From assembly GCF_014174275.1 (NCBI RefSeq), contig NZ_JABEQK010000004.1:248001-312000 (forward strand): DNA of 64,000 nucleotides. The letters are read 5' to 3'. Under the pieces are notes generated by a model, which did no database searches, was not told the DNA's origin, and saw only the letters and a program-made list of their open reading frames with translations. Source of the DNA: Gluconacetobacter takamatsuzukensis. Its GTDB lineage: Bacteria > Pseudomonadota > Alphaproteobacteria > Acetobacterales > Acetobacteraceae. Both the position numbers and the translations under genes were made by a program. Shown in pieces: positions 27,374 to 36,189 of the stretch (position 1 is its first letter; every line of letters begins with the position of its first letter).

Positions 27374-28672
27374 TTAGCGCGCCACCATGTAGCCCGCCGT
27401 AATACCCGGTTGGATGATTGTGCTGATAAGGGCGAACAGCTTGTAGAAATTATTCGCCTTGGCGTTGGAGTAGTACAGCATGTCCTTGTCTCTCATGGCG
27501 AAATGCTGCCCCAGGAAATAGTTTCCGGGATTCATCATGTCGATCTGATATACGATCGGCGTGACCGGCTTTCCCTCGGTCACGGGCAGGCCTAGCCGGC
27601 GGACAACGTCGTTGTCTTCGTAGCGCAAAAGAAAAATGCCATTGGGATCGGATTGTTGGTCCAGCGGGCCACCCGTCCTGGCGATGGCTTCGGACAAGGA
27701 GAGTTCAGGCACTGTAAATGGAACTTCCGACACCCTGCCGGTGGCACCGAAGACGGTGAAGGTTCTGGGTTTGTAGATGACCTCGATCCGGTCGCCGGGA
27801 TGAACGGCAATATTCTGCGATGGGTCGTTTTCCGGAACGCTCATCGCCACGCGCGCCACATGGCTGCCGCGCGTCAGTTGAATGACGGAATCCTCCGGCG
27901 GATGGGGGCTACCCTGCGCCAAAGCGATGACATCCATAAGGCGCTCACGCGTGGGGGTGAGGAGTACGCGCCCAGGACGCGCGACGTTACCATAGACGAT
28001 AGCGGAGTTGGTTACGCTCTGGACGACACGCACGATGACCTGCGGCGCCTGCGATTTCCGTGCCAGGGCCTCGCGTACCATCGCGGCGGCCTGATCCACC
28101 GTTCGCCCGGCTACATGAAGCGTGCCTGCGTAGGGGACGATGACCGTCCCATCAGCACTGACGTTCAGCGGCGGCAGATTGCTGAGCATGGCCTTGGCGC
28201 TCTGGGGGTCCTGCCCGGTGCCGCCGGACGACAGAATGCTGCCGGTGCTCTGGGTGGTTGTAGAACCGCCCGCCATGGCGGCGGCCATCGACGCGCCGCT
28301 GGCATTGCCGCCCCCGCCGCCGAACAGGCCGTTGCCGATCTCGTAGATCGAAACCTGGATCGTATCGCCTGGACCGATCATGTCGTTGCTCGTCGGCCGG
28401 TCGGTCACCTTGTCGAGAGTGGAGAGCGGGGTTGGAGAATCACCGGCAAGAATTGTCAGGAGGTCGGAGCTGATCTGTACAAGGCCGAACCCCAGCGTGT
28501 TTTTCTTCGGGTCTTTTTGTGCGCTAATAAACTGTGATTCTGTGGGACCGCTGCTGGGCAGGGAACTACAGCCTGACAGGAAGAGCAGGCCGCTCGCCAG
28601 CACGCCGGACATCTGTGCTGCCATACGGTATTTGGCGGTGCCAGTGCGTAAGCGAGAGTGTTGGGGAATCAT
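27374..28672 (-). CDS. kpsD: Outer-membrane polysaccharide export lipoprotein (Wza/KpsD/BexD type)
   Basis: 432 residues. A lipoprotein signal ends at LLFLSGCSS (cysteine near residue 36). The polysaccharide-export domain (IGPGDTIQVSIYEIG…GTVIVPYAGTLHVAGRTVDQAAAMVREAL) and soluble ligand-binding beta-grasp repeats (IVYGNVARPGRVLLTP, FTVFGATGRVSEVPFT) follow. A Gly/Ala/Ser-rich insert with GGGGGNASGASMAAAMAGG lies in the middle, which is unusual. The protein forms the outer-membrane exit for the exported glycan. It is the first gene of the leftward operon kpsD-E-M-T-GT9. The ATG at 28672 is chosen; the start could also be at 28624. Confidence 0.88.
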   Translation of the reverse strand: MIPQHSRLRTGTAKYRMAAQMSGVLASGLLFLSGCSSLPSSGPTESQFISAQKDPKKNTLGFGLVQISSDLLTILAGDSPTPLSTLDKVTDRPTSNDMIGPGDTIQVSIYEIGNGLFGGGGGNASGASMAAAMAGGSTTTQSTGSILSSGGTGQDPQSAKAMLSNLPPLNVSADGTVIVPYAGTLHVAGRTVDQAAAMVREALARKSQAPQVIVRVVQSVTNSAIVYGNVARPGRVLLTPTRERLMDVIALAQGSPHPPEDSVIQLTRGSHVARVAMSVPENDPSQNIAVHPGDRIEVIYKPRTFTVFGATGRVSEVPFTVPELSLSEAIARTGGPLDQQSDPNGIFLLRYEDNDVVRRLGLPVTEGKPVTPIVYQIDMMNPGNYFLGQHFAMRDKDMLYYSNAKANNFYKLFALISTIIQPGITAGYMVAR

Positions 28673-28804
28673 ATGAACCACGCGACATACCACCAAGAAA
28701 AATCCGCCTCTGGTCAGATTGCCAACGCTCTATGTCAAAGGTTGGACAGATTGACAAGAAAACACCCGGTCACCCATCGCTGCTGCCGCAGGCTAGTCGG
28801 GGGG

Positions 28805-29626
28805 CTAGGGCAGGCCCCCGATCCCGTGCTCGCAATCCCGGAAATCCACAGCGACCGGGACGTGATCGGACGTGGTGGGCCAGTCGCGTGCGTCACGTAG
28901 TACTGTCATGCCGGCCAGATGATCCGTCAGATCGGCTGTGATCCAGACATGGTCCAGGCGGCGTCCGCGGTTGGAGGCTTTCCAGTCGCGGTTGCGGTAG
29001 GACCACCATGTGTACAGCTTTTCGTCCGCCGGGACGAAATGTCGCATGGCGTCGACGAAGCCGTTTTGCTGCCAGGCCAGCAGCCGGGTGGTTTCGGGTG
29101 GGGTGTGGCTGACGACGGTCAGCAATTGCTTGTGGCTCCAGACATCCTGCTCCAGCGGCGCGATGTTCAGGTCGCCGACCAGGATCGTGCGGCGGTTGGG
29201 GCGGTTGGCGAACCAGGTGGTCGCTTCGTCCACGAATGCCAGCTTGTGCGCGAATTTGGGATTGGCCTCGGGGTCGGGGATGTCGCCGCCGGCGGGGATG
29301 TAGAAATTATGCAGTTCGACCGCGTCCCCCCCGAGCGGGAACGACGCGGCGATGTGGCGGCAATCGCCGCGCCCGCACCAGTCCGGCGTGTCGTCGAGCG
29401 AGGTGAGTTCCACACGGGACAGGATCGCGACGCCGTTATAGGCTTTCATCCCGCGATACAGGATATGGGTATATCCTAGCGCGCGGACCGCATCGGCCGG
29501 GAACAGGTCGTCGGGGACCTTGGTTTCCTGCAGGCAGATGATGTCCGGTCGCAGGTCCTCGCCCAGGCGGGCGAGCAGGGGCAGCCTAAGGCGGAGCGAA
29601 TTGATATTCCACGTCACGATGCGCAT
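28805..29626 (-). CDS. xthA: Exodeoxyribonuclease III / AP endonuclease
   Basis: 273 residues of the exonuclease III family, acting in base-excision repair at abasic sites. Motifs in order: MRIVTWNINSLRLRL with the catalytic Asn, IICLQETKV with the metal-binding Glu, GVAILSR, the core LVGDLNIAP with catalytic Asp/Asn, and the end block LDHVWIT…TSDHVPVAVDF with the catalytic His. Start is placed at the ATG (29626) opening MRIVTWN. An in-frame ATG six codons upstream is possible, and neither has a strong ribosome site. It converges on the polysaccharide operon and is divergent from uvrC, another repair gene. Confidence 0.95.
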   Translation of the reverse strand: MRIVTWNINSLRLRLPLLARLGEDLRPDIICLQETKVPDDLFPADAVRALGYTHILYRGMKAYNGVAILSRVELTSLDDTPDWCGRGDCRHIAASFPLGGDAVELHNFYIPAGGDIPDPEANPKFAHKLAFVDEATTWFANRPNRRTILVGDLNIAPLEQDVWSHKQLLTVVSHTPPETTRLLAWQQNGFVDAMRHFVPADEKLYTWWSYRNRDWKASNRGRRLDHVWITADLTDHLAGMTVLRDARDWPTTSDHVPVAVDFRDCEHGIGGLP

Positions 29627-29957
29627 ATCAGTGGCATTGCCCATCGCGCGCCGGCTGGCAAGAGCGATTCCCGCTGTCAGGAACAAAAGGGGATCGGGTT
29701 GCGGCCGGGCGGTGGATGGTGCAGGGCCCTGTCGGGAGGGGACGAACGATTCCCGATTTTTCGGCGGGTTGCCTGGAGTTCATCGGGCATCAAGGTTGGA
29801 TTGGGATAATTTTTATAATTATCAGCGGGTTATTTTCTGTGCTGTTTTTTTATGCAATCCAAGCCGGGGGCAGGAAAACTGCCCGCCGCACGATTCTGCC
29901 CGTGCCTGCTCCACAGACTTATCCACATGATCGGTGGATGAATGAGGGGGGCGCCTG
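29627..29957. promoter_or_regulatory. AT-rich divergent region with DnaA-box-like sites
   Basis: This 331-bp gap between xthA and uvrC contains an AT-rich core. Within it is a small inverted repeat (GATAATT 29805-29811, AATTATC 29817-29823) that includes TATAAT at 29814. A perfect DnaA consensus box, TTATCCACA, lies at 29919-29927. It is flanked by two near matches, TGCTCCACA just before it and GGTGGATGA on the opposite strand just after it. No gene is seen. It is likely the uvrC promoter region. Confidence 0.45.
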
Positions 29958-31838
29958 ATGGATGGCGACGCGACCGCCGCCCCGCGCCTGCGGGGGGTCG
30001 AGGCGATTCAGCAGGCCTTGCAGACCATGCCGCTCTCGTCCGGCGTCTATCGCATGATCGGCGAGAAGGGAGAGGTACTGTACGTCGGTAAGGCGCGAAT
30101 GCTGAAGCGGCGGGTGACGTCCTATACCCATATCGGCAAGCTGCCCGAGCGGCTGCGGCGGATGGTGTCCGAGACGGTGACGATGGAGATCGTCACCACG
30201 CATACCGAGGCCGAGGCGCTGCTGCTGGAAGCCAACTATATCAAGCGCATGAAGCCGCGCTTCAATATCCTGCTGCGCGACGACAAGAGCTATCCATGGA
30301 TCGTGATGAGCGATGGCGACGCGTTTCCGCAGATCGCGAAACATCGTGGCAAGCTGGTCAAGGGGGCATCCTACTGGGGGCCATTTGCCTCGGCCTGGGC
30401 GGTCAACCAGACGCTGAACCTGCTCCAGCGGGTGTTTCTGCTGCGATCTTGCTCGGACGCCGTGTTCAACGCGCGCACGCGGCCATGCCTGCTCTTTCAG
30501 ATCAAGCGCTGCTCGGCGCCGTGCGTCGGGCGCATCGACCGGGCGGAGTATGCCCATCTGGTGGAGCAGGCGCGGGCCTTCCTGTCCGGGCAGCGCAACG
30601 GCCTGCGCGACGAGCTGGTGCGAGAGATGGAGGAGGCGGCGGCCAGCCTGGCATTCGAGCGCGCGGCGACCATCCGCGACCGGATCCGCGGCTTTGCGGC
30701 GATGCAGGATTCGTCGGTCATCAATCCCGCTTCGCTGGACGATGCCGATATCGTGGCGATCGCCCAGGTGGCGGGGCAGTCCTGCATCCAGGTCTTCTTC
30801 ATCCGTGGCGGCCGTAACAACGGCAACCGCGCCTTCTTCCCCATCCATGCGCGGGATGAGGCGCCGGGCGATGTGCTGAGTGCGTTCCTGTCGCAATTCT
30901 ATGACGACAAGCCGCCGCCGGCGCAGATCCTGCTGAACTGCGAACTGGCGGAGCACGAGCTGATGGCCGACGCGCTGGGCATCAAGCGCGGCCGGAAGGT
31001 GGAGATCCTGGTGCCGCAGCGGGGGGAGAAGCGCGCGGTCGTCGAGCATGCCGAGACGAATGCCCGCGAGGCGATGGAACGCAAGATGGCCGAAAGCACG
31101 GCCCAGGCCCGGCTGCTGGACGGGGTGGCCGAATTGTTCGGGCTGGATGCCGCGCCGCGCCGGATCGAGATCTACGACAACAGCCATATCATGGGCACCA
31201 ATGCCTATGGCGTGATGGTGGTGGCAGGGCCGGAAGGGTTCGACCGGCGGAGCTATCGCAAATTCGCGATTCGCGGGCCGATCACGCCGGGGGACGATTT
31301 CGCGATGATGCGCGAGGTGCTGGAGCGGCGCTTCAGCCGTGCCCTGCGCGAGCGCGAGGCGGAGGGAGGGGCGGCGGACTGGCCGGATATCGTGCTGATC
31401 GATGGCGGGGCGGGCCAGTATTCCGCCGTGCGGGCGATCCTGGACGAGCTTGGCGTGTCGGACGTGACCCTGGTGGCGATTGCGAAGGGGCCGGATCGGG
31501 ATGCCGGGCGGGAATGGTTCCATGTGGCCGATCGCCCGGCCTTCCAGCTGCCGCCGCGCGACCCGGTATTGTACTATTTGCAGCGGCTGCGCGACGAATC
31601 CCACCGTTTCGCCATTTCCACCCATCGCGCCGGCCGATCCAAGACGCTGGTGAAGTCGGAGCTGGACGAGATCCCGGGTGTCGGCGCGGCGCGCAAGCGC
31701 GCGCTGCTCAACCAGTTCGGCTCGGCCCGGGGGGTGCGGCAGGCGGGGCTGGCGGAACTGGAAGCGACGCCGGGGATCAACCGCGAGACCGCGCGCGTCG
31801 TCTACGGCCATTTCCATCCCGGCTGGAACGGCGGATAA
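29958..31838 (+). CDS. uvrC: Excinuclease ABC subunit C
   Basis: 626 residues, normal for UvrC, which makes both incisions in nucleotide-excision repair. An N-terminal GIY-YIG nuclease domain starts at [26 protein letters not shown]. The UVR motif ([24 protein letters not shown], about 215-240) binds UvrB. The RNase-H-like 5' nuclease domain shows [20 protein letters not shown] and [12 protein letters not shown]. Helix-hairpin-helix motifs close the protein ([34 protein letters not shown]). The ATG at 29958 follows GAGGGGGGCG. pgsA starts about 100 bp after it in the same direction. Confidence 0.96.
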   Translation: MDGDATAAPRLRGVEAIQQALQTMPLSSGVYRMIGEKGEVLYVGKARMLKRRVTSYTHIGKLPERLRRMVSETVTMEIVTTHTEAEALLLEANYIKRMKPRFNILLRDDKSYPWIVMSDGDAFPQIAKHRGKLVKGASYWGPFASAWAVNQTLNLLQRVFLLRSCSDAVFNARTRPCLLFQIKRCSAPCVGRIDRAEYAHLVEQARAFLSGQRNGLRDELVREMEEAAASLAFERAATIRDRIRGFAAMQDSSVINPASLDDADIVAIAQVAGQSCIQVFFIRGGRNNGNRAFFPIHARDEAPGDVLSAFLSQFYDDKPPPAQILLNCELAEHELMADALGIKRGRKVEILVPQRGEKRAVVEHAETNAREAMERKMAESTAQARLLDGVAELFGLDAAPRRIEIYDNSHIMGTNAYGVMVVAGPEGFDRRSYRKFAIRGPITPGDDFAMMREVLERRFSRALREREAEGGAADWPDIVLIDGGAGQYSAVRAILDELGVSDVTLVAIAKGPDRDAGREWFHVADRPAFQLPPRDPVLYYLQRLRDESHRFAISTHRAGRSKTLVKSELDEIPGVGAARKRALLNQFGSARGVRQAGLAELEATPGINRETARVVYGHFHPGWNGG

Positions 31839-31939
31839 CCTGCCGCTGGCGGCGGTGCGGCAGATGTGAGCGATTTCTTCATCAGACCGGCGTGAAGTAC
31901 CGTTCCTGTTCGTTCTGTCTTGCTGTACGGTGTGTCCCG

Positions 31940-32536
31940 ATGTTGACCGACCTGCCCAATATCCTGACCCTGTCGCGGATTGGGGCGATTCCCGTTCTGG
32001 TCGCCCTTGTGGCGATGGGCAGCGCGACGACCGACCTCGCCGCGTGCCTGCTGTTTATCGCGGCTGCGATCACCGATTACCTGGACGGTCGGCTGGCGCG
32101 CGCGCGCCACCAATATTCCGAACTTGGCCGGATGCTCGATCCGATCGCCGACAAGCTGCTGGTCGGGGCGTCGCTGATGATGCTGGCCGGCACCGACAAT
32201 CTGCCATTCGGGGCGCTGTATCCCGCCATCATCATCCTGGCGCGGGAAATCCTGATCAGCGGCATGCGCGAATTCCTGGCCTCCACCCGGATCAGCCTGC
32301 CGGTGACGCGCCTGGCGAAGTGGAAGACGGGCATCCAGATGACGGCGATCGGCTTCCTGCTGGCCGGGGACGGGACGGGCGTGCTGCTGCATATGCCGTG
32401 GCTTCCCGTCGGCCTTATCGGGTCGGTCCTGCTGTGGATCGCGGCGGTGCTGACGGTCGTTACCGGGTGGGATTACCTGCTGACCGCCCTGCGGCATATC
32501 GGCCGGCAGGACGGTGCGTCGAAAATCGCGTCCTGA
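31940..32536 (+). CDS. pgsA: CDP-diacylglycerol-glycerol-3-phosphate 3-phosphatidyltransferase
   Basis: 198 residues with about five membrane helices. The CDP-alcohol phosphotransferase signature is complete: DYLDGRLARARHQYSELGRMLDPIADK, in the pattern DGxxAR-x8-GxxxDxxxD. The enzyme makes phosphatidylglycerophosphate, the precursor of phosphatidylglycerol and cardiolipin, in the inner membrane. The start ATG at 31940 opens MLTDLPNILTLSRIG, the usual N-terminus; the frame upstream is a shadow of uvrC. Linkage of uvrC, pgsA and moaDE is common in alphaproteobacteria. Confidence 0.93.
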   Translation: MLTDLPNILTLSRIGAIPVLVALVAMGSATTDLAACLLFIAAAITDYLDGRLARARHQYSELGRMLDPIADKLLVGASLMMLAGTDNLPFGALYPAIIILAREILISGMREFLASTRISLPVTRLAKWKTGIQMTAIGFLLAGDGTGVLLHMPWLPVGLIGSVLLWIAAVLTVVTGWDYLLTALRHIGRQDGASKIAS

Positions 32537-32630
32537 TTGTATCATCATATTTCATGCCACTTGTGGTTGCAGAGACGAATAGGCAGACTTCCAGGCGTCG
32601 GCGGAACGGGCGCGGACGGAGGGAATGATG

Positions 32631-33158
32631 ATGCGCAGGGCGGTGGTGCTTTCGCTGCTGGTATTGCAGACGGGCTGTGCCGGCTTCGGCAAGCTGATGG
32701 CCGACGACGCGACGTTTCCCGGTGCCAATCCGAACCTGCCGGCGGGGGATGCCGAAAATCTGCGCCGCGCGCGGGGGGAAGGGGTCGCCGAACGGCCGAT
32801 CCTGCCGCAGGGGGGCAATATGTGGCCCGGTCCGCCCGCGCCGCTGCCCACCCTGGGCGATGCGACGCGGGAGCATCATGGCGCCGATGACGGATTACCC
32901 GCCGACGCGGCGACCGGCCCCGACCTGCCCGAGGGCGGCACGCTGAGCGCGGGCGAACAGGCCGAGATTCGTGGCGGCGTGCAGGTGCCTTCGGTCCGGG
33001 CGCCGAGCCCGGCGGCTGGGCATGAGGATGCGGTGCCTGCTCAATCGGGCCAGGCGGCCTCGACCATCGTCATTCCCAATGGCGACGGGACCAGCACGAT
33101 CATCACCCCGGACGGGACCGTGAAGACGGTGCGGGACACGCAAGGCGTTTCCAGATAG
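32631..33158 (+). CDS. Hypothetical lipoprotein
   Basis: About 175 residues. A short lipoprotein signal (MRRAVVLSLLVLQTGCAG) puts the lipidated Cys near residue 17. The rest is low-complexity, rich in Gly, Pro, Ala and Asp, with no recognised domain. The last 35 residues have a regular strand-turn pattern (STIVIPNGDGTSTIITPDGTVKTV) like a small two-strand repeat. Three consecutive ATGs (32625, 32628, 32631) follow GGAGGG; spacing favours 32631. It lies between pgsA and moaD on the same strand. Function unknown; it is probably family-specific and membrane-anchored. Confidence 0.68.
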   Translation: MRRAVVLSLLVLQTGCAGFGKLMADDATFPGANPNLPAGDAENLRRARGEGVAERPILPQGGNMWPGPPAPLPTLGDATREHHGADDGLPADAATGPDLPEGGTLSAGEQAEIRGGVQVPSVRAPSPAAGHEDAVPAQSGQAASTIVIPNGDGTSTIITPDGTVKTVRDTQGVSR

Positions 33159-33215
33159 GAACAGCCTCGCGGTCGGGCCGGGAGGCGGCGCGGCGATGAC
33201 GGGGAGGCAGCGCGC

Positions 33216-33476
33216 ATGGTGGAAATCCTGTATTTCGCGTGGCTTCGGGATCGGCTGGGCCGGTCGCGGGAGACGCTTGTGCTGCCTGATGACGGGGTGC
33301 CCTCGGTCCGGGACATCATGGATGGGCTGCGCCGGCGCGGCGCGGCCTATGAAGAGGTATTTGCCGCAGGGGGCGGGCCGATCCGCTGTGCCATCAACCA
33401 GGAATTCGCGGCCCTCGATTCGCCCGTGCATGCGGGAGACGAACTGGCCTTCTTTCCGCCCATGACGGGGGGATAA
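33216..33476 (+). CDS. moaD: Molybdopterin synthase sulfur-carrier subunit
   Basis: 86 residues with the ubiquitin-like fold of MoaD: VEILYFAWLRDRLGRSRETLVLP at the start and FFPPMTGG at the end. The terminal Gly-Gly receives sulfur as a thiocarboxylate. Together with MoaE it converts cyclic pyranopterin monophosphate to molybdopterin. GGGAGG lies eight bases before the ATG, and moaE starts four bases after the stop. Molybdopterin enzymes such as aldehyde dehydrogenases are prominent in acetic acid bacteria, a plausible client set. Confidence 0.92.
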   Translation: MVEILYFAWLRDRLGRSRETLVLPDDGVPSVRDIMDGLRRRGAAYEEVFAAGGGPIRCAINQEFAALDSPVHAGDELAFFPPMTGG

Positions 33477-33480
33477 TCCC

Positions 33481-33951
33481 GTGCTGGTCGATATCCGTGT
33501 GCAGGAAGAGGGGTTCTCGCTGGATGCCGAGCTGGCGCGGCTGGCCGGGGTGGGACTCGATGTCGGCGGAATCGGCCTCTTCATGGGGTTGGTGCGGGGG
33601 GATGGGGGGTTGGCGGCGCTGGTCCTGGAACATTATCCGGGCATGACCGAATCCATGATCGCGCGAATCGTGGCGCAGGCCGGGACCCGATTCGGCCTTC
33701 TGGCCTGCACGGTCATCCACCGGGTGGGGCGGCTGCCGGTGGGGGCGCCGATCGTGCTGGTGCTGTGCGCCGCGGCGCATCGCGGGGCGGCGCTGGAGGC
33801 GACGGAATTCGTGATCGACTGGCTGAAGACGCAGGCACCGTTCTGGAAACGCGAGGAGTTTCCGGACGGGCAGGGGCGGTGGGTCGCGGCGCGGGAAAGC
33901 GACGAGGCCGCTGCCGCCCGATGGGGCATGGACGGGCCGACGGAATCGTAA
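33481..33951 (+). CDS. moaE: Molybdopterin synthase catalytic subunit
   Basis: 156 residues matching MoaE. FMGLVRGDGGLAALVLEHYPGMTESMIARI covers the core. IHRVGRLPVGAPIVLVLCAAAHRGAALEATEFVIDWLKTQAPFWKREEF ends in the catalytic Lys block (K-x-x-x-P-F-W-K-R-E). Its start (GTG at 33481) comes directly after moaD, so the two subunits are co-translated. The remaining cofactor genes (moaA, moaC, mog) are not in the window. Confidence 0.93.
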   Translation: MLVDIRVQEEGFSLDAELARLAGVGLDVGGIGLFMGLVRGDGGLAALVLEHYPGMTESMIARIVAQAGTRFGLLACTVIHRVGRLPVGAPIVLVLCAAAHRGAALEATEFVIDWLKTQAPFWKREEFPDGQGRWVAARESDEAAAARWGMDGPTES

Positions 33952-34070
33952 CGATTCCGGCTTCGCGGGGGGCTGCGGTGCCGGTGAGGGCAGGCGAAGA
34001 AAAAAAACTTTTTGCTTGACGCGGAAAGTCCTGACTTCGCGGAAAAACGTGCCCTTGCTGTCTCGTCATC

Positions 34071-34118
34071 TTCATATATCTAGTGCGTTCTTGGTTGCCC
34101 TGACGCGATATGTAGCGT
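34071..34118 (+). promoter_or_regulatory. Tandem NrdR boxes upstream of nrdA
   Basis: Two 16-bp sites resembling the NrdR consensus (ACACTATATATAGTGT-like) lie at 34071-34086 (TTCATATATCTAGTGC) and 34103-34118 (ACGCGATATGTAGCGT). Their starts are 32 bp apart, about three DNA turns, the spacing usual for NrdR repression of ribonucleotide reductase genes. The second matches the consensus at 12 of 16 positions and is itself nearly palindromic. They sit 65-110 bp before the nrdA start. Confidence 0.68.
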
Positions 34119-34182
34119 CATAATGCCGCCCTGGACACAAGGCACAGACGCCGTGTCCCGGCGATTTTCACGGAGATGATGG

Positions 34183-36120
34183 ATGAGCCTGGATGACGTA
34201 TCCGGAACCGTGTCTGATCGTCCGGCCGAGGAGCGTGGCCTGTTTCAGGACCACGAATCCGGCCAGACGCCCGACATGTTCGATGATGTCGTCCAGTTGC
34301 CCGGCCACCACCCCGTGCGGGTCAACCGGTCGCGCGACGCGCTGCTGACGCCGTTCGGCAAGGCGACCCTGGACAATCGCTACTTGCTGGAGGGCGAGAG
34401 CTACCAGGACCTGTTCGGGCGGGTCGCGTCCTATTACGGCGCCGATCCGGGGCATGCGCAGCGGCTGTACGACTATATCTCGCGCCACTGGTTCATGCCG
34501 GCGACGCCCGTGCTGTCCAATGGCGGGACGACGCGCGGCCTGCCGATCTCGTGCTTCCTGAACGAGGCGAATGACAGCTTGCGCGGCATCGTCGACCTGT
34601 GGAACGAGAATGTCTGGCTGGCCAGCAAGGGCGGCGGCATCGGCTCCTACTGGGGCAATCTGCGTTCGATCGGCGAGAATGTCGGCCGCAACGGCAAGAC
34701 CTCGGGCGTGATCCCCTTCATCCGCGTGATGGACAGCCTGACGCTGGCGATCAGCCAGGGGTCGCTGCGCCGGGGGTCGGCCGCCGTCTACCTGCCGGTC
34801 TGGCATCCCGAGATCGAGGAATTCATCGAGATCCGTCGCCCGACCGGCGGCGACCCGAACCGCAAGGCGCTGAACCTGCATCACGGCGTGCTGGTCTCGG
34901 ACGCCTTCATGCGTGCCGTGGCCGAGGATGCGGAATGGGCGCTGCTGTCGCCCAAGGATGGCGCGCATATCCGCCACGTCTCCGCCCGGTCGCTGTGGAT
35001 CCGTATCCTGACGGCGCGGATGGAGCAGGGCGAGCCCTACATCATCTATTCCGATCATGTGAACAACGCCCGGCCCGAGCATCACAAGCTGGCGGGGCTG
35101 GAGGTCAAGACCTCGAACCTGTGCGCCGAGATCACGCTGCCGACCGGCATCGACCATCACGGCCAGGAGCGGACGGCCGTGTGCTGCCTGTCCTCGCTCA
35201 ACCTGGAAACCTGGGAAGAGTGGAAGGACGATCCGCAGTTCATCGAGGACGTGATGCTGTTCCTCGACAATGTGCTGCAGGATTTCATCGACCGGGCGCC
35301 CGATGACATGGCGCGCGCGAAATACGCGGCCTCGCGCGAGCGGTCGGTCGGGCTGGGGGTGATGGGGTTCCATTCCTTCCTGCAGGCGAACAACGTGCCT
35401 TTCGAGAGCGTGATCGCAAAGGTCTGGAACAAGCGGATTTTCAAGCATATTCGCGAGCAGGCCGACAAGGCGTCGCGCAAGCTGGCGGAACTGCGCGGCG
35501 CGTGCCCGGACGCGGCGGAATATGGCGTGATGGAGCGCTTCTCGAACAAGCTGGCGATCGCGCCGACGGCGTCGATTTCCATCATCGCGGGGAATTCCAG
35601 CCCGGGGATCGAGCCGATCGCCGCCAATGTTTTCCTGCAGAAGACGCTCTCCGGCTCGTTTACCGTGCGCAACCGGCACCTGACCAAGCTGCTGATCGAC
35701 AAGGGGCAGAACACGGACGAGGTCTGGTCGTCGATCACCCTGACCCAGGGCAGTGTCCAGCATCTGGATTTCCTGACCCAGCAGGAGAAGGACGTCTTCA
35801 AGACCGCCTTCGAACTGGACCAGCGCTGGGTGGTGGAGCACGCGGCCGACCGTGCCGGCTATATCTGCCAGGCGCAGTCGATCAACCTGTTCCTGCCGGC
35901 GAACGTGCACAAGCGCGACCTGCACCAGATCCATTACCTGGCGTGGAAGCGGGGCGTGAAATCGCTGTACTATTGCCGTTCGCTGTCGATCCAGCGGGCG
36001 GATACCGTGAGCAACGTGCTGGACAAGAGCGATATGCTGGTGCCGGAGCCGGCAGCGGCCGCACCGGCGGCCACGCCGACCTCATCCACCAATTACGACG
36101 AGTGCCTGGCCTGCCAGTAA
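34183..36120 (+). CDS. nrdA: Class I ribonucleoside-diphosphate reductase, alpha (catalytic) subunit
   Basis: 645 residues. The catalytic cysteines are visible: C124 (LPISCFLNE), the thiyl-radical site C314 (SNLCAEI), C334/C335 (AVCCLSSLN) and the C-terminal redox pair C641/C644 (ECLACQ). It reduces ribonucleoside diphosphates to deoxy forms using the radical from the beta subunit. The core starts after only about 45 residues, so the roughly 90-residue N-terminal ATP cone of longer NrdA proteins is missing, and activity control by ATP/dATP may be absent or different. The ATG at 34183 follows CGGAG by seven bases. It is paired with nrdB 69 bp downstream. Confidence 0.94.
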   Translation: MSLDDVSGTVSDRPAEERGLFQDHESGQTPDMFDDVVQLPGHHPVRVNRSRDALLTPFGKATLDNRYLLEGESYQDLFGRVASYYGADPGHAQRLYDYISRHWFMPATPVLSNGGTTRGLPISCFLNEANDSLRGIVDLWNENVWLASKGGGIGSYWGNLRSIGENVGRNGKTSGVIPFIRVMDSLTLAISQGSLRRGSAAVYLPVWHPEIEEFIEIRRPTGGDPNRKALNLHHGVLVSDAFMRAVAEDAEWALLSPKDGAHIRHVSARSLWIRILTARMEQGEPYIIYSDHVNNARPEHHKLAGLEVKTSNLCAEITLPTGIDHHGQERTAVCCLSSLNLETWEEWKDDPQFIEDVMLFLDNVLQDFIDRAPDDMARAKYAASRERSVGLGVMGFHSFLQANNVPFESVIAKVWNKRIFKHIREQADKASRKLAELRGACPDAAEYGVMERFSNKLAIAPTASISIIAGNSSPGIEPIAANVFLQKTLSGSFTVRNRHLTKLLIDKGQNTDEVWSSITLTQGSVQHLDFLTQQEKDVFKTAFELDQRWVVEHAADRAGYICQAQSINLFLPANVHKRDLHQIHYLAWKRGVKSLYYCRSLSIQRADTVSNVLDKSDMLVPEPAAAAPAATPTSSTNYDECLACQ

Positions 36121-36189
36121 CCCGGTAGGGCGGCGCGCTGCCTTACCCCTACGGGCTGTTTGCCGCATTGCTGTCGCGGAGAAGACGAC

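Noticed and set aside
29805-29957. Chromosome replication origin
   Set aside because: There is only one perfect DnaA box with two weak neighbours and no typical origin gene context; kept only as a possible DnaA-binding site.
29919-31817. A 632-codon frame antisense to uvrC
   Set aside because: It mirrors uvrC, which has all family domains; the text is Arg/His/Gln-rich noise.
34168-35934. A 588-codon frame antisense to nrdA
   Set aside because: nrdA carries all catalytic cysteines and a proper start; the antisense frame has no motif.
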